From positions 279,716 to 343,715 of the forward strand of contig NZ_NSKH01000018.1 of assembly GCF_003144095.1 (NCBI RefSeq): 64,000 bases of DNA, read 5' to 3'. The DNA is from Streptomyces sp. ICBB 8177. GTDB lineage: Bacteria > Actinomycetota > Actinomycetes > Streptomycetales > Streptomycetaceae. Position numbers and translations under genes: made by a program. Positions 17,665-24,887 of this stretch are shown one piece after another. The notes below the pieces were generated by a model, which did not search any database, was not told the origin of the DNA, and saw only the letters and a program-made list of their open reading frames with translations. How positions within the stretch are numbered: position 1 is the stretch's first letter; each line of letters begins with the position of its first letter.

Positions 17665-18222
17665 GTGGAGCAGCGCAACGGCCCGAAGATCCCTCCCGTG
17701 CACGCCGCCGGGCTCGACCCGGCGTTCGTCCCCGGTCTGACCCTGCCACTTCAGGCGGGGGCGGACCGCGCGCCCTCGTCCCCCGACGACCCGACGCCGC
17801 AGGCAGCTGACGACGCGCCGGCCGCCCCGGCCGCCGGCGATGCTGCCGACGCCGACGAGGCCGGGACGCGGGACGCCTCCCCGGAGAACGCCGACGCCGC
17901 GGAGGCGGACGAAGAGGAAGTCTCCGACGAAGTGGACGCCGCGGGCGGGCCCTCGTTCGAGGCGTCCGACCACTGCGGCGGTGTCACCGCCGACCGCCGG
18001 GGCGTGCGCTTCACGCTGGACGGCGAGGAGGCGGACTTCACCTGGGACGAGATCGGCGCCGTCGAGATCGGCACCCCGCGCTTCGGCCGCATCCTGATCG
18101 TCACGGTCCACACGACGAGCCGTCACACGTACGAGGCCTACGTGGACGCGCCCAACCGGTCCCAGCCCAAGCGGTGGGCGACACAGCTCGACGCGGTCCT
18201 GGACGAGTACTTCGAGGGCTGA
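17665..18222 (+). CDS. Conserved-looking hypothetical protein with acidic low-complexity region
   Basis: 185-aa protein that I do not recognise. The first 30 residues are ordinary, residues about 30-95 are Ala/Asp/Glu/Pro-rich and probably disordered, and the last 90 form a compact domain rich in beta-type sequence (GVTADRRGVRFTLDGEEADFTWDEIGAVEI, split over about 105-135, then RILIVTVHTTSRHTYEAYV). The C-terminal half, with alternating hydrophobic residues and a WATQLDAVLDEYF helix, resembles PH-like or SH3-like small domains in style, but this is impressionistic. There is no signal peptide or membrane segment. GTG 17665 is used. The stop codon overlaps a hairpin shared with the convergent lipase gene. 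Confidence 0.75.
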   Translation: MEQRNGPKIPPVHAAGLDPAFVPGLTLPLQAGADRAPSSPDDPTPQAADDAPAAPAAGDAADADEAGTRDASPENADAAEADEEEVSDEVDAAGGPSFEASDHCGGVTADRRGVRFTLDGEEADFTWDEIGAVEIGTPRFGRILIVTVHTTSRHTYEAYVDAPNRSQPKRWATQLDAVLDEYFEG

Positions 18223-18260
18223 GGCTCCGCTTCGAGGCGGCCGGAACCCGAAGCGGCCTC
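18221..18260. terminator. Hairpin between convergent genes
   Basis: GAGGCTCCGCTTCG (18221-18234) pairs with CGAAGCGGCCTC (18249-18260) with a two-base bulge. It begins in the stop codon of the plus-strand gene and ends 11 bases before the stop of the lipase gene, so it may terminate in both directions. Confidence 0.5.
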
Positions 18261-18270
18261 AGGCCCGCGG

Positions 18271-19530
18271 TCAGCAGCCGCTGTCCGCGCTCCTGCCCGC
18301 GAAGCGGTCGGAGAGGAAGTCCAGGACGGACAGCCTGCGGGCCACCGCCTCCTCGACGTGCTCGCCGACCGGGTCGCGCACCTCGTCCACGGTCGCGCCC
18401 TTGGCGCACCAGTCCTTGACGAGGCTGTCGTCCTGGCCCACCGGCACGATCTCGTCGGTGTCCGCGTGGTAGTCGTAGACCGGCGTCGCGGGGGCCTGGG
18501 CGCCGAGCTTGTTCTCGTTCAGGACGGCGGCGACGGACGGCACGCTCAGCGGGTCGGGCACGGTGGTGTCCGACGCCAGCTTCTTGAACGGGTAGGCCGC
18601 GAGCAGTTGGGTCATGCACTTGCCGCCGGTGTCGGCGAAGTCCTGGCGCCCCTGGGCGTTGAGCAGGGACGGGATCTTCGCCTCGGGGAACTCGGTGCTG
18701 ATGCTCCACGCCGCCGCCATCTCGAACCCGGCCGCCGCGCCGCCGTCCAGGGAGCGCGCGACCGCGGTCGGGTCGGCGGGCACGCCGCCCATCGCGGCAC
18801 CGGCCAGCCGCACGTCGGGGGCGTAGGACGGCTGGAGCTGCGCCGCCCAGCCCGTCGCCTCCGCGCCGCCCGAGTAACCGTCCAGCGCCCAGGGGCTGCC
18901 CGCGCCGATGCCGGTGTCCTCGGCGGGCCGGAAGTTCCTCACCGCGCGGATGCCGTCGAGCACCGCGTGCCCGGCCTGCGGGCCCGCCATGAACACCGAC
19001 CTGGGCCCCTCGAAGTCGGGCACCGCGACCGCCCAGCCCTTCAGCAGCAGCGTCGCCGCGTCGGCCAGGTCGGCCACGTCGGTGCCTGACGCGAGGGTGT
19101 AGGAGGGCGCGCACTGCGACCCGGTGCTGTCCTCCGGCGCCTGGAGCGAGACCACCGGCCGGTCGCTCCCCGAGGCCGCGCCGCCGGGCACCATCAGGGT
19201 GGTGACCGTCAACTCCGGTTGCCCGTGCGAGTCGTTGGTGCGGTACGAGATCTGCCAGGCGTCCGTTCCGGTGGGCAGCCCGAGCAGCGTCACCGACACC
19301 GGCCGGGTCGCGACGATCTGGCCGGGGGCGTACGAGCCGATGTCCGCGGGGGCGCTGTAGAAGGGGTCCTGCGCGGGCGCGACGGCCCCGGCGCTCGGGA
19401 CGTCCGAAGCCCGGGCGGTCGTGGCCGTGGCGGTGGCGGGAGCGGTGGCCGCGGTGGCGGGTCCGGCGGCGGCGAGCACGAGCGCGCAGCAGGCGGCGGT
19501 CGCGGCCAGGGTCGTGATGCGTGAAGCCAT
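18271..19530 (-). CDS. Secreted lipase (secretory lipase/LIP family)
   Basis: 419-aa secreted alpha/beta hydrolase. A Sec-type signal peptide covers about residues 1-30 (ITTLAATAACCALVLAAAGPATA). The nucleophile elbow is GYSGGAEA, with the Ser in the GxSxG-like motif at about residue 195; the aspartate and histidine are plausibly in VYDYHADTDEIVP and VGEHVEEA near the C-terminus. The family is that of Candida-type secretory lipases, common in actinobacteria, and it should hydrolyse triglycerides or other esters outside the cell. Two Cys pairs could form disulfides (QCAPSY, GKCMTQ, DWCAKG, DSGC). ATG 19530 is chosen because GAGGA lies 8 bases upstream; an in-frame TTG at 19545 would include that site. 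Confidence 0.87.
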   Translation of the reverse strand: MASRITTLAATAACCALVLAAAGPATAATAPATATATTARASDVPSAGAVAPAQDPFYSAPADIGSYAPGQIVATRPVSVTLLGLPTGTDAWQISYRTNDSHGQPELTVTTLMVPGGAASGSDRPVVSLQAPEDSTGSQCAPSYTLASGTDVADLADAATLLLKGWAVAVPDFEGPRSVFMAGPQAGHAVLDGIRAVRNFRPAEDTGIGAGSPWALDGYSGGAEATGWAAQLQPSYAPDVRLAGAAMGGVPADPTAVARSLDGGAAAGFEMAAAWSISTEFPEAKIPSLLNAQGRQDFADTGGKCMTQLLAAYPFKKLASDTTVPDPLSVPSVAAVLNENKLGAQAPATPVYDYHADTDEIVPVGQDDSLVKDWCAKGATVDEVRDPVGEHVEEAVARRLSVLDFLSDRFAGRSADSGC

Positions 19531-19800
19531 GGTGGGGGTCCTCAACTGGTCGTGGTGGGCGGCACGTCGGGCTGCGGCGGGGCGCGTGCGGGGTGGGGCG
19601 GAGTGCGGGGGCGCGGAACGCAGGGGGCGCGGTGGTGCGGGCGTGCGGCTCGGTGCGCGTACTCGGGGCTGCGGTGCGGCTCAGCCGGCCATCCGGCCAT
19701 CCGGCCAAATCTGACAACGAGGATTTTCAGAGTGGGCCCGAGAGGTGTCAAGGAGTCGCGCACCGTGCGCGTGCGTCGGATTCGGTGAAGACTCGAAGGC

Positions 19801-20358
19801 ATGGGTACGCCCTCCCCCGGCGTGCGGGAGCCCGGTACGGCGCTGCTGACCTTCGGCCACGGCACGCTGCCGCCCGAGGCGATCACGGAGCTGCTGCGCG
19901 GCGCCGGGGTCGGGGCGGTGGTGGACGTGCGGACCGCGCCGGGCAGCAGGCGCAACCCGGACACCCTGCGCGCCGCCATGCAGGAGTGGCTGCCGCGCGA
20001 GGGCGTCGCGTACCGCTGGGAGCCCCGCCTCGGCGGCTTCCGCAAGCCCGCCGCCGACTCGCCGGACGTCTTCTGGGAGAACGACTCGTTCCGGGGCTAC
20101 GCGGGCCACACCCGCGAGCCCGACTTCCTCGCCGCCATGGACGACCTGCTCGCCCAGGCGGCCGGCACGACCACGGCCGTGATGTGCGGGGAGACGGTCT
20201 GGTGGCGCTGCCACCGCAGGATCATCGCCGACTACGCGGTGCTGGCCAGGGGCGCGCGGGTGGTGCACCTCGCGCACGACGGACGCCTCACCGAGCACCC
20301 GCCCACCCGGGGCGCCCGCCTGCGCGCCGACGGGCTGCTCGTCTACGACCTGCTGTGA
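19801..20358 (+). CDS. DUF488 family protein
   Basis: 185-aa soluble protein of the DUF488 family. Hallmarks are TFGHGTLPPEAITELLRGAGVGAVVDVRTAP (about 16-47, in parts), RWEPRLGGFRKP, and the VMCGETVWWRCHRRIIADY motif with the conserved CxE...CHR pattern (about 125-143). The biochemical role of the family is not established; the Cys/Glu/His/Arg cluster suggests a catalytic or metal-binding site. It is divergent from the lipase gene over 270 bases and converges with the DUF309 gene with 13 bases between stops. Confidence 0.88.
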   Translation: MGTPSPGVREPGTALLTFGHGTLPPEAITELLRGAGVGAVVDVRTAPGSRRNPDTLRAAMQEWLPREGVAYRWEPRLGGFRKPAADSPDVFWENDSFRGYAGHTREPDFLAAMDDLLAQAAGTTTAVMCGETVWWRCHRRIIADYAVLARGARVVHLAHDGRLTEHPPTRGARLRADGLLVYDLL

Positions 20359-20371
20359 CCGCGGGCGTCCC

Positions 20372-20995
20372 TCACCGCGCGGGCCCGCGCAACGCCGGCG
20401 GGACCGGGTCCGGCCCGGGCGCGGTCGAGCGGGCCCAGGCGATCAGACCCGGCACGTCGATCCCGTACGGCGTGGGAGGCGCCGCGTAGGGGGCGAGGCC
20501 GTCCGCCGCACGCGACAGGAGGGCCGCCGCGCCCTTGGCGTTGCCCCGCGCGGCGTGCGTCAGCCCCACCGCGAACTGCGCGAGCGCCCGCCACAGCCCC
20601 CGCTCCCCGGGCGGCGCCGTCTTCCAGGCGTCCTCCAGGACCTCGTGGGCATGGAACGGCATCCCGGCGTCCAGCAACCGCTGCGCCTCGGCGAGCGTCT
20701 CGTCGGGCGTGCGCCGCACCCCCTCGGGCTGGCGGGCGACGCCCTCTGTCCCGTACGGCAGCGGCCTGCCGAGCCCGTCGCGCGGCCTGGCGTTGCGCGC
20801 CCGCCCGTCCGCGTCACGGTCCCGGTCGGGCTCCGGCTCCCCGGTGTCGTCACAGCGGGCGCCGCAGTGCTCGCAGGCCCCGTCGTCCGGACGCTCCCGC
20901 ATCCGGCCGCACTGCGGGCAGACCGCGTTCAGCCAGCAGGCCGGGTCGCCGCCCTCCCGCCACGGCTCGTCGTTCCCGCGTCGTTCCTCGTCCAC
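20372..20995 (-). CDS. DUF309 protein with N-terminal zinc-ribbon-like region
   Basis: 207-aa protein in two parts. The N-terminal 50 residues contain two Cys pairs, CPQCGRM and CEHCGARC, as in a zinc ribbon. After an Asp/Arg-rich linker, the C-terminal 110 residues are a DUF309 domain: ETLAEAQRLLDAGMPFHAHEVLEDAWK, then GLWRALAQFAVGLTHAARGNAKGA (each quoted loosely), which forms a small helical bundle with the conserved FHAHEVLE and GLTH motifs. The function of DUF309 is unknown. It heads no obvious operon but lies 12 bases after the stop of the membrane protein gene on the same strand. Confidence 0.85.
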   Translation of the reverse strand: MDEERRGNDEPWREGGDPACWLNAVCPQCGRMRERPDDGACEHCGARCDDTGEPEPDRDRDADGRARNARPRDGLGRPLPYGTEGVARQPEGVRRTPDETLAEAQRLLDAGMPFHAHEVLEDAWKTAPPGERGLWRALAQFAVGLTHAARGNAKGAAALLSRAADGLAPYAAPPTPYGIDVPGLIAWARSTAPGPDPVPPALRGPAR

Positions 20996-21007
20996 GGTCG
21001 CATCCTC

Positions 21008-21436
21008 TCAGGCCGCCAGCGCGCAGGCGCCCAGGGCGAGCAGGACGACGGCCTTGGCCGTCTCCAGCGCGATGTACGCCAAGTGCCCGCGCGAGCGCGG
21101 CAGTTCCTCACCGGCCAGCACGCGGTCCGAGCGCCGGTTCAGCGCGGGCCGCACCGCGGCGAGCTGGACGGCGAGCACGACGCCCGCGGCGGCGGTGAGC
21201 GCGGCGACCGCCGTGGTCGGGCCACCGGTCGCCACGGCCACGATCACCACGAGGGCGAACAGCGCCTCGACCGCGTTGAGGGCGCGGAAGACCAGCCGCC
21301 CGATGCCCAGCCCGACGCGCACCGTCACCCCGGGCGCCCGGAACTTCAGCGGCGCCTCCAGGAAGGAGATGGCCGCGACCATGCCCAGCCAGACGAAGGC
21401 CACCGCGCCGGTGACGGATGCGGCGGTGTGGTTCAT
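21008..21436 (-). CDS. Small four-TM membrane protein
   Basis: 142-aa integral membrane protein with about four hydrophobic helices (about 8-27, 45-65, 70-95, 118-140). The first helix contains WLGMVAAISFLEAPLKFRAPG, a pattern seen in a widespread family of uncharacterised actinobacterial and proteobacterial membrane proteins; NRRSDRVLAG lies in the cytoplasmic loop. It starts 9 bases after the stop of the HTH regulator, so the two are probably one transcript, and the regulator may control it. No enzymatic motif is visible. Confidence 0.8.
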   Translation of the reverse strand: MNHTAASVTGAVAFVWLGMVAAISFLEAPLKFRAPGVTVRVGLGIGRLVFRALNAVEALFALVVIVAVATGGPTTAVAALTAAAGVVLAVQLAAVRPALNRRSDRVLAGEELPRSRGHLAYIALETAKAVVLLALGACALAA

Positions 21437-21445
21437 CCGCGTCGC

Positions 21446-22087
21446 CTACCTCTCCGCGAGGCGGGCCAGGCAGGCGTCCGGCTCGGCGAACGGCTCCAGT
21501 CCGGTCGCCGTCACCTCGTCCCCCAGCTCGTCCAGCGCACCCTGCATCATGCCGAGGTGGACCGAGCAGACGACCTGCCCGTACTCCTCGGCGAGTTCGA
21601 GGAACGGGCAGTGGCGCAGCCGCACCACGTCCGGCCCCGCCCGTTCCGGTTCGAAGCCCAGATCGGCCAGAAGGCCGGTGAGCCGGTCGGCCGCCTGGCC
21701 TGCCGTCAGCCGCTGCCCCGGCGGCGGACGCTCGATCAGGAATCCGCCCCACGCCAGCCCCGCCCGCCGGGCCTCCTCCGGTGCCGTCTCGCCCGCGGCG
21801 GACAGCCGCCCGAGCAGGATCCGCGACAGCAGCCGGTACTCGCGCACCCCGCCGCGGTCCATGCCGGGGCGCGGGGCGTAGACGGTACGGGGGCGGCCGG
21901 GCCCCGACGGCTCCTGCACGGTGCGGTGCGCGGCGCCCTCGGCGACCAGCGCGTCCAGGTGGAAGCGGGCGGTGTTGGGGTGGACGCCGAGCCGGCCGGC
22001 GATCTCGGCGACACCGAGCGGGCCGTCCGCCGCGCGCAGCGCGTCCAGCACCGCACGACGGCGCGGGCCCTGCGGTGTCCGCTCCAC
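21446..22087 (-). CDS. ArsR-like winged-helix transcriptional regulator
   Basis: 213-aa regulator. An N-terminal winged helix-turn-helix (about 8-65) contains LGVAEIAGRLGVHPNTARFHLDALVAEG (in parts) and the wing VQEPSGPGRPRTVYAP. The C-terminal ligand or sensor region has conserved Cys and His residues in VRLRHCPFLELAEEYGQVVCSVHLGMMQG (in parts), typical of the group that includes iron-sulfur-type regulators, so it could bind a metal or an iron-sulfur cluster; this is inference. GTG 22087 is used. The gene is divergent from the cupin gene. An AT-rich promoter-like segment, ACGAATGCTACCTGTAATAA, lies at about 22242-22261. Confidence 0.85.
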   Translation of the reverse strand: MERTPQGPRRRAVLDALRAADGPLGVAEIAGRLGVHPNTARFHLDALVAEGAAHRTVQEPSGPGRPRTVYAPRPGMDRGGVREYRLLSRILLGRLSAAGETAPEEARRAGLAWGGFLIERPPPGQRLTAGQAADRLTGLLADLGFEPERAGPDVVRLRHCPFLELAEEYGQVVCSVHLGMMQGALDELGDEVTATGLEPFAEPDACLARLAER

Positions 22088-22337
22088 GGCTGCCGCCCCT
22101 TCCTGGCGCTCCGGAGGCTGCCCGCGGGCGCGCCCGGAGGCGCTCGCGGGTGGTCCGCCGACGCTCCGGAGTGCGCCCCCGCGTGGGCTCCGGGAGGTGC
22201 CGCGCTGCCGCGCGCCCGTGACGCCGGAGCCCTTCCGACGTTTTCACGAATGCTACCTGTAATAATCGGCGCGACACCGCCGGGGTGCCCGTTCCCGTTC
22301 CGCGAGCGAGGGCCGCCGTGGCGAGGAAGGGGAGCGT

Positions 22338-22748
22338 GTGGCACCGACCCACGAGCCGTCCCAGCGAGAAGGGGCCATGCCACCGGTACCGCGCACGCTG
22401 TGCGACGTGCGGGCGGTCACCGCGCCGGACGCCGTCGCGGACGCGTCCGCCGGGGCGCTGTGGCGGCTGGCCGAACCAGGGCGTCAGCTCGACGCCAACG
22501 TCGTCCACCTGCCCGCGCGGCAGCGCGTGGACCCGCACACCGAACCCGACCTGGACGTCCTGCTGCTGGTCGTGGCGGGCGACGGAACCCTCGCCACCGC
22601 CGAGGGCGCCCAACCCCTCGCCGAGGGAGCCCTGTTGTGGCTGCCGCACGGCGCGGCGCGCGGCCTCACCGCCGGCGCGGGCGGCCTGTCGTACCTGACC
22701 GTCCACCGCAGGAGGCCGGGCCTGCGCATCGGGCCGCCGCCGTCATGA
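22338..22748 (+). CDS. Cupin-like protein
   Basis: 136-aa protein with a single cupin-type beta-barrel pattern: PARQRVDPHTEPDLDVLLLVVAGDGTLATAEG (in parts, about 60-92) and ALLWLPHGAARGLTAG. Only one of the usual metal-binding His residues is clear (DPHTEPDLD), so metal binding is uncertain. GTG 22338 has GAGGAAGGGGAG just upstream; an in-frame ATG at 22377, preceded by GAGAAGGGG, is a serious alternative and would remove 13 residues. The 3' end overlaps the convergent FMN reductase gene by 6 bases. Confidence 0.72.
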   Translation: MAPTHEPSQREGAMPPVPRTLCDVRAVTAPDAVADASAGALWRLAEPGRQLDANVVHLPARQRVDPHTEPDLDVLLLVVAGDGTLATAEGAQPLAEGALLWLPHGAARGLTAGAGGLSYLTVHRRRPGLRIGPPPS

Positions 22749-23300
22749 CGCGGCGGGCAGCAGCGCGGGGCGCCCGCCGAGCGCCGCGCAGAAGCGGTCG
22801 ACGAGTTCCCCCAGCGTCCGCGCCGCCGCGGGCGCGACGGTGACCGCGCCGCACTCGGCGAGCGCGATCTCCTTGTCGAGGGTGAACCACCCGGGCAGGA
22901 TGTGTGCCGCGCCCATCGAGCTGAGCACCGGCCGCAGCGCGTAGTCGATCGCCAGCACGTGCGCGGTGCTGCCTCCGGTCGCCAGCGGCAGCACGGTCTT
23001 GCCGGTCAGCGCGTACTGCGGCAGCAGGTCGAGCAGCGTCTTCAACAGGCCCGAGTACGCGGCCTTGTAGACCGGGGTGCCGACCACCACGCCGTCCGCC
23101 CGGGCGAACAGCTCGGCCGCGCGTACGATCGCCGGGTGCCCGAAGTCGGCGCCGAGCAGCGCCTGCGCGGGCAGCGTGCGCACGTCCAGCGGCACGACCT
23201 CGTGGCCCTGCGCCGCGATCCTGGCGTCGAGGTGGCGCAGCAGCCCCGCGGTGCGCGAGGTGGCGGAGGGACTTCCGGAGACGGACAGGACGACGGCCAT
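22743..23300 (-). CDS. NADPH-dependent FMN reductase (SsuE-like)
   Basis: 185-aa flavodoxin-fold reductase. The FMN phosphate loop SVSGSPSATSRT is at about 6-17, and GTPVYKAAYSGLLKTLLDLLP (in two parts, about 77-97) is the conserved flavin and dimer segment of the SsuE/MsuE group. Such enzymes supply FMNH2 to two-component monooxygenases, for example sulfonate monooxygenases. No monooxygenase partner is adjacent, but a NitT/TauT importer lies 5 kb away. ATG 23300 is chosen over an earlier in-frame start at 23360 because the conserved fold begins at MAVVLSVSG and AAAGG-like sequence precedes it. Confidence 0.86.
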   Translation of the reverse strand: MAVVLSVSGSPSATSRTAGLLRHLDARIAAQGHEVVPLDVRTLPAQALLGADFGHPAIVRAAELFARADGVVVGTPVYKAAYSGLLKTLLDLLPQYALTGKTVLPLATGGSTAHVLAIDYALRPVLSSMGAAHILPGWFTLDKEIALAECGAVTVAPAAARTLGELVDRFCAALGGRPALLPAAS

Positions 23301-23754
23301 GACGGGGACCTTTCCGGCACGGTTGAGGAGACGGACCGACCATTCCGGGCGAACGCCCAACGGAACAGCGAGCCGGCAGGTGAAAAGAGGGCGAAGGGCG
23401 AAGGGTGCACGGCGAATTCCGGATCACCGGTCACGGGTTCATGGTCATGGCCATGGTTCACCCGCGCTACGGGAATGCGGAATGCGGGCGGGGTGAATTC
23501 GCGCCCTGCCGACGCCAGTCGAGCCAGGCGGGAGCAGGGGCGCGCGGCGTGGTGAGGGACCGCGATGGGGCGGGCGGCGCTTCGGCCGTCAGGCCCGGAA
23601 GGAGGGCGGACAGAAAGCACTGGAGACACGCGCGAGATCGACGTGGCGTCGTCGCGTGAGATCCGGTCGCTTCATGCCGTCGATCAAATCAGCCGGAAAT
23701 CGGGGCGGTCAAGAAGCCGGAAAGGGATTTCACATCCCGGACACGGCCGCCCCG
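23301..23754. other. 454-base intergenic region upstream of the FMN reductase gene
   Basis: No convincing gene. It contains a somewhat lower-GC stretch at about 23400-23480, a short minus-strand open frame MAMTMNP followed by TGA (23431-23454), and AT-richer sequence at 23690-23730. It should hold the promoter and leader of the FMN reductase gene. Confidence 0.5.
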
Positions 23755-24756
23755 TCATCCCACCACGCCCCCCGCGTCGAGACCGGGCAGCAACACCAGC
23801 CGCCTGCCGCGCGTGGCACCGCCCTCCACCATGCGGTGCGCCTCGGCGGTGGCGGACAGCGGCAGCGTCTCGACGGAGCGGGTGCGCACCCGGCCGTCCG
23901 CCAGCAGCCGGTTGACGGTCCCGGCCGCCTCGGCCAACTGGGCTGCCGTGGCATGGGAGATGACGAAACCGGTGATCGTGCAGCCCTTCATGTAGAGCGG
24001 ACCGGCCGGGAGTTCGGGGCGGGCCCTGGCGCCCGCGAACAGCACGACGCGGCCACCGCGCGCCAGCAGGTCCACCGACGTGCCCAGATCGTTGCGGCCC
24101 GAGGTGTCCAGGTGCAGGTCGACGCCGTCAGGACAGGCCGCGCGCAGCCGCTCCCCGACGTCCTCGGCGCGGTAGTCCAGTACCTCGGCGGCGCCCAGCG
24201 CCCGCACGTACTCCGCGTCGCGCGCGGCGGCGGTGGCCACGACCCGCGCGCCCGCCTCGGCGGCGAGCGCCACCAGTACCGTGCCGACGTTGCCCGCCGC
24301 GCCCTCGACCAGCACGGTCCGCCCGAGCGCGGCGCGGCCGTGGGCGAACAGCGCGAGGTGGGCGGTGGCGGCGGGGTGGAGCAGGGCGACCGCGGTGGCC
24401 GGGTCCACGCCGGGCGGCAGGTGGTAGAGCCGGTCGGCGGCGACCACGGCGCGTTCGGCGGCGGCGCCCTGGCGGCCGTCGTGGCCGAGGCTGTTGCACC
24501 ACACCATGTCCCCGGGCGAGAAGTCCGCCGCGCCGGGGCCGGCCTGGAGCACCCGGCCGACCAGGTCCCGCCCGACGACGAACGGGAACGGCACCGGCGT
24601 GGCGAACAGGCCGGACCGCACGAAGGCGTCCACCGGGTTGACGGTGGTCGCGATCACCTCGACCAGCACGTCGGTGGGTCCGGGGCGGGGGGTGGGGAGT
24701 TCGCCGTAGACGATCTCCTCGGGCGGTCCCAGGCGTTCGACGAAGGCTGCGCGCAT
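23755..24756 (-). CDS. Quinone-oxidoreductase-like MDR family dehydrogenase
   Basis: 333-aa NADPH-dependent medium-chain dehydrogenase/reductase of the zeta-crystallin/quinone oxidoreductase group. The N-terminal GroES-like domain has VLVEVIATTVNPVDAFVRSG; the nucleotide-binding domain has VLVEGAAGNVGTVLVALA (about 150-167), the AAGNVG variant typical of the family. Structural and catalytic zinc ligands are lacking. ATG 24756 begins the conserved MRAAFVERLGPPEEI. A probable reduction target is an enone or quinone, not resolvable here. The APC permease gene upstream on the same strand ends 131 bases away. Confidence 0.88.
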   Translation of the reverse strand: MRAAFVERLGPPEEIVYGELPTPRPGPTDVLVEVIATTVNPVDAFVRSGLFATPVPFPFVVGRDLVGRVLQAGPGAADFSPGDMVWCNSLGHDGRQGAAAERAVVAADRLYHLPPGVDPATAVALLHPAATAHLALFAHGRAALGRTVLVEGAAGNVGTVLVALAAEAGARVVATAAARDAEYVRALGAAEVLDYRAEDVGERLRAACPDGVDLHLDTSGRNDLGTSVDLLARGGRVVLFAGARARPELPAGPLYMKGCTITGFVISHATAAQLAEAAGTVNRLLADGRVRTRSVETLPLSATAEAHRMVEGGATRGRRLVLLPGLDAGGVVG

Positions 24757-24887
24757 GGGCTCGACGGTAGGCGGGACGGCGGGGGCGGCGCGGCGCGACC
24801 GGCCGGGGCGGGCACCGGATGTCACCGGCACGGAGGCGCGGGGCAGGGCGCCGCGTCCCGGACCGCCTCCGGCAGCGGGCACGGGGT

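Noticed and set aside
19531-19545. TTG start for the lipase
   Set aside because: It would place the GAGGA ribosome binding site inside the coding sequence; ATG 19530 fits better.
21640-21665. TTCCGGTTCGAAGCCC resembling a tRNA T-arm
   Set aside because: It lies within the coding sequence of the HTH regulator (minus strand), and no acceptor, D or anticodon arms are found around it.
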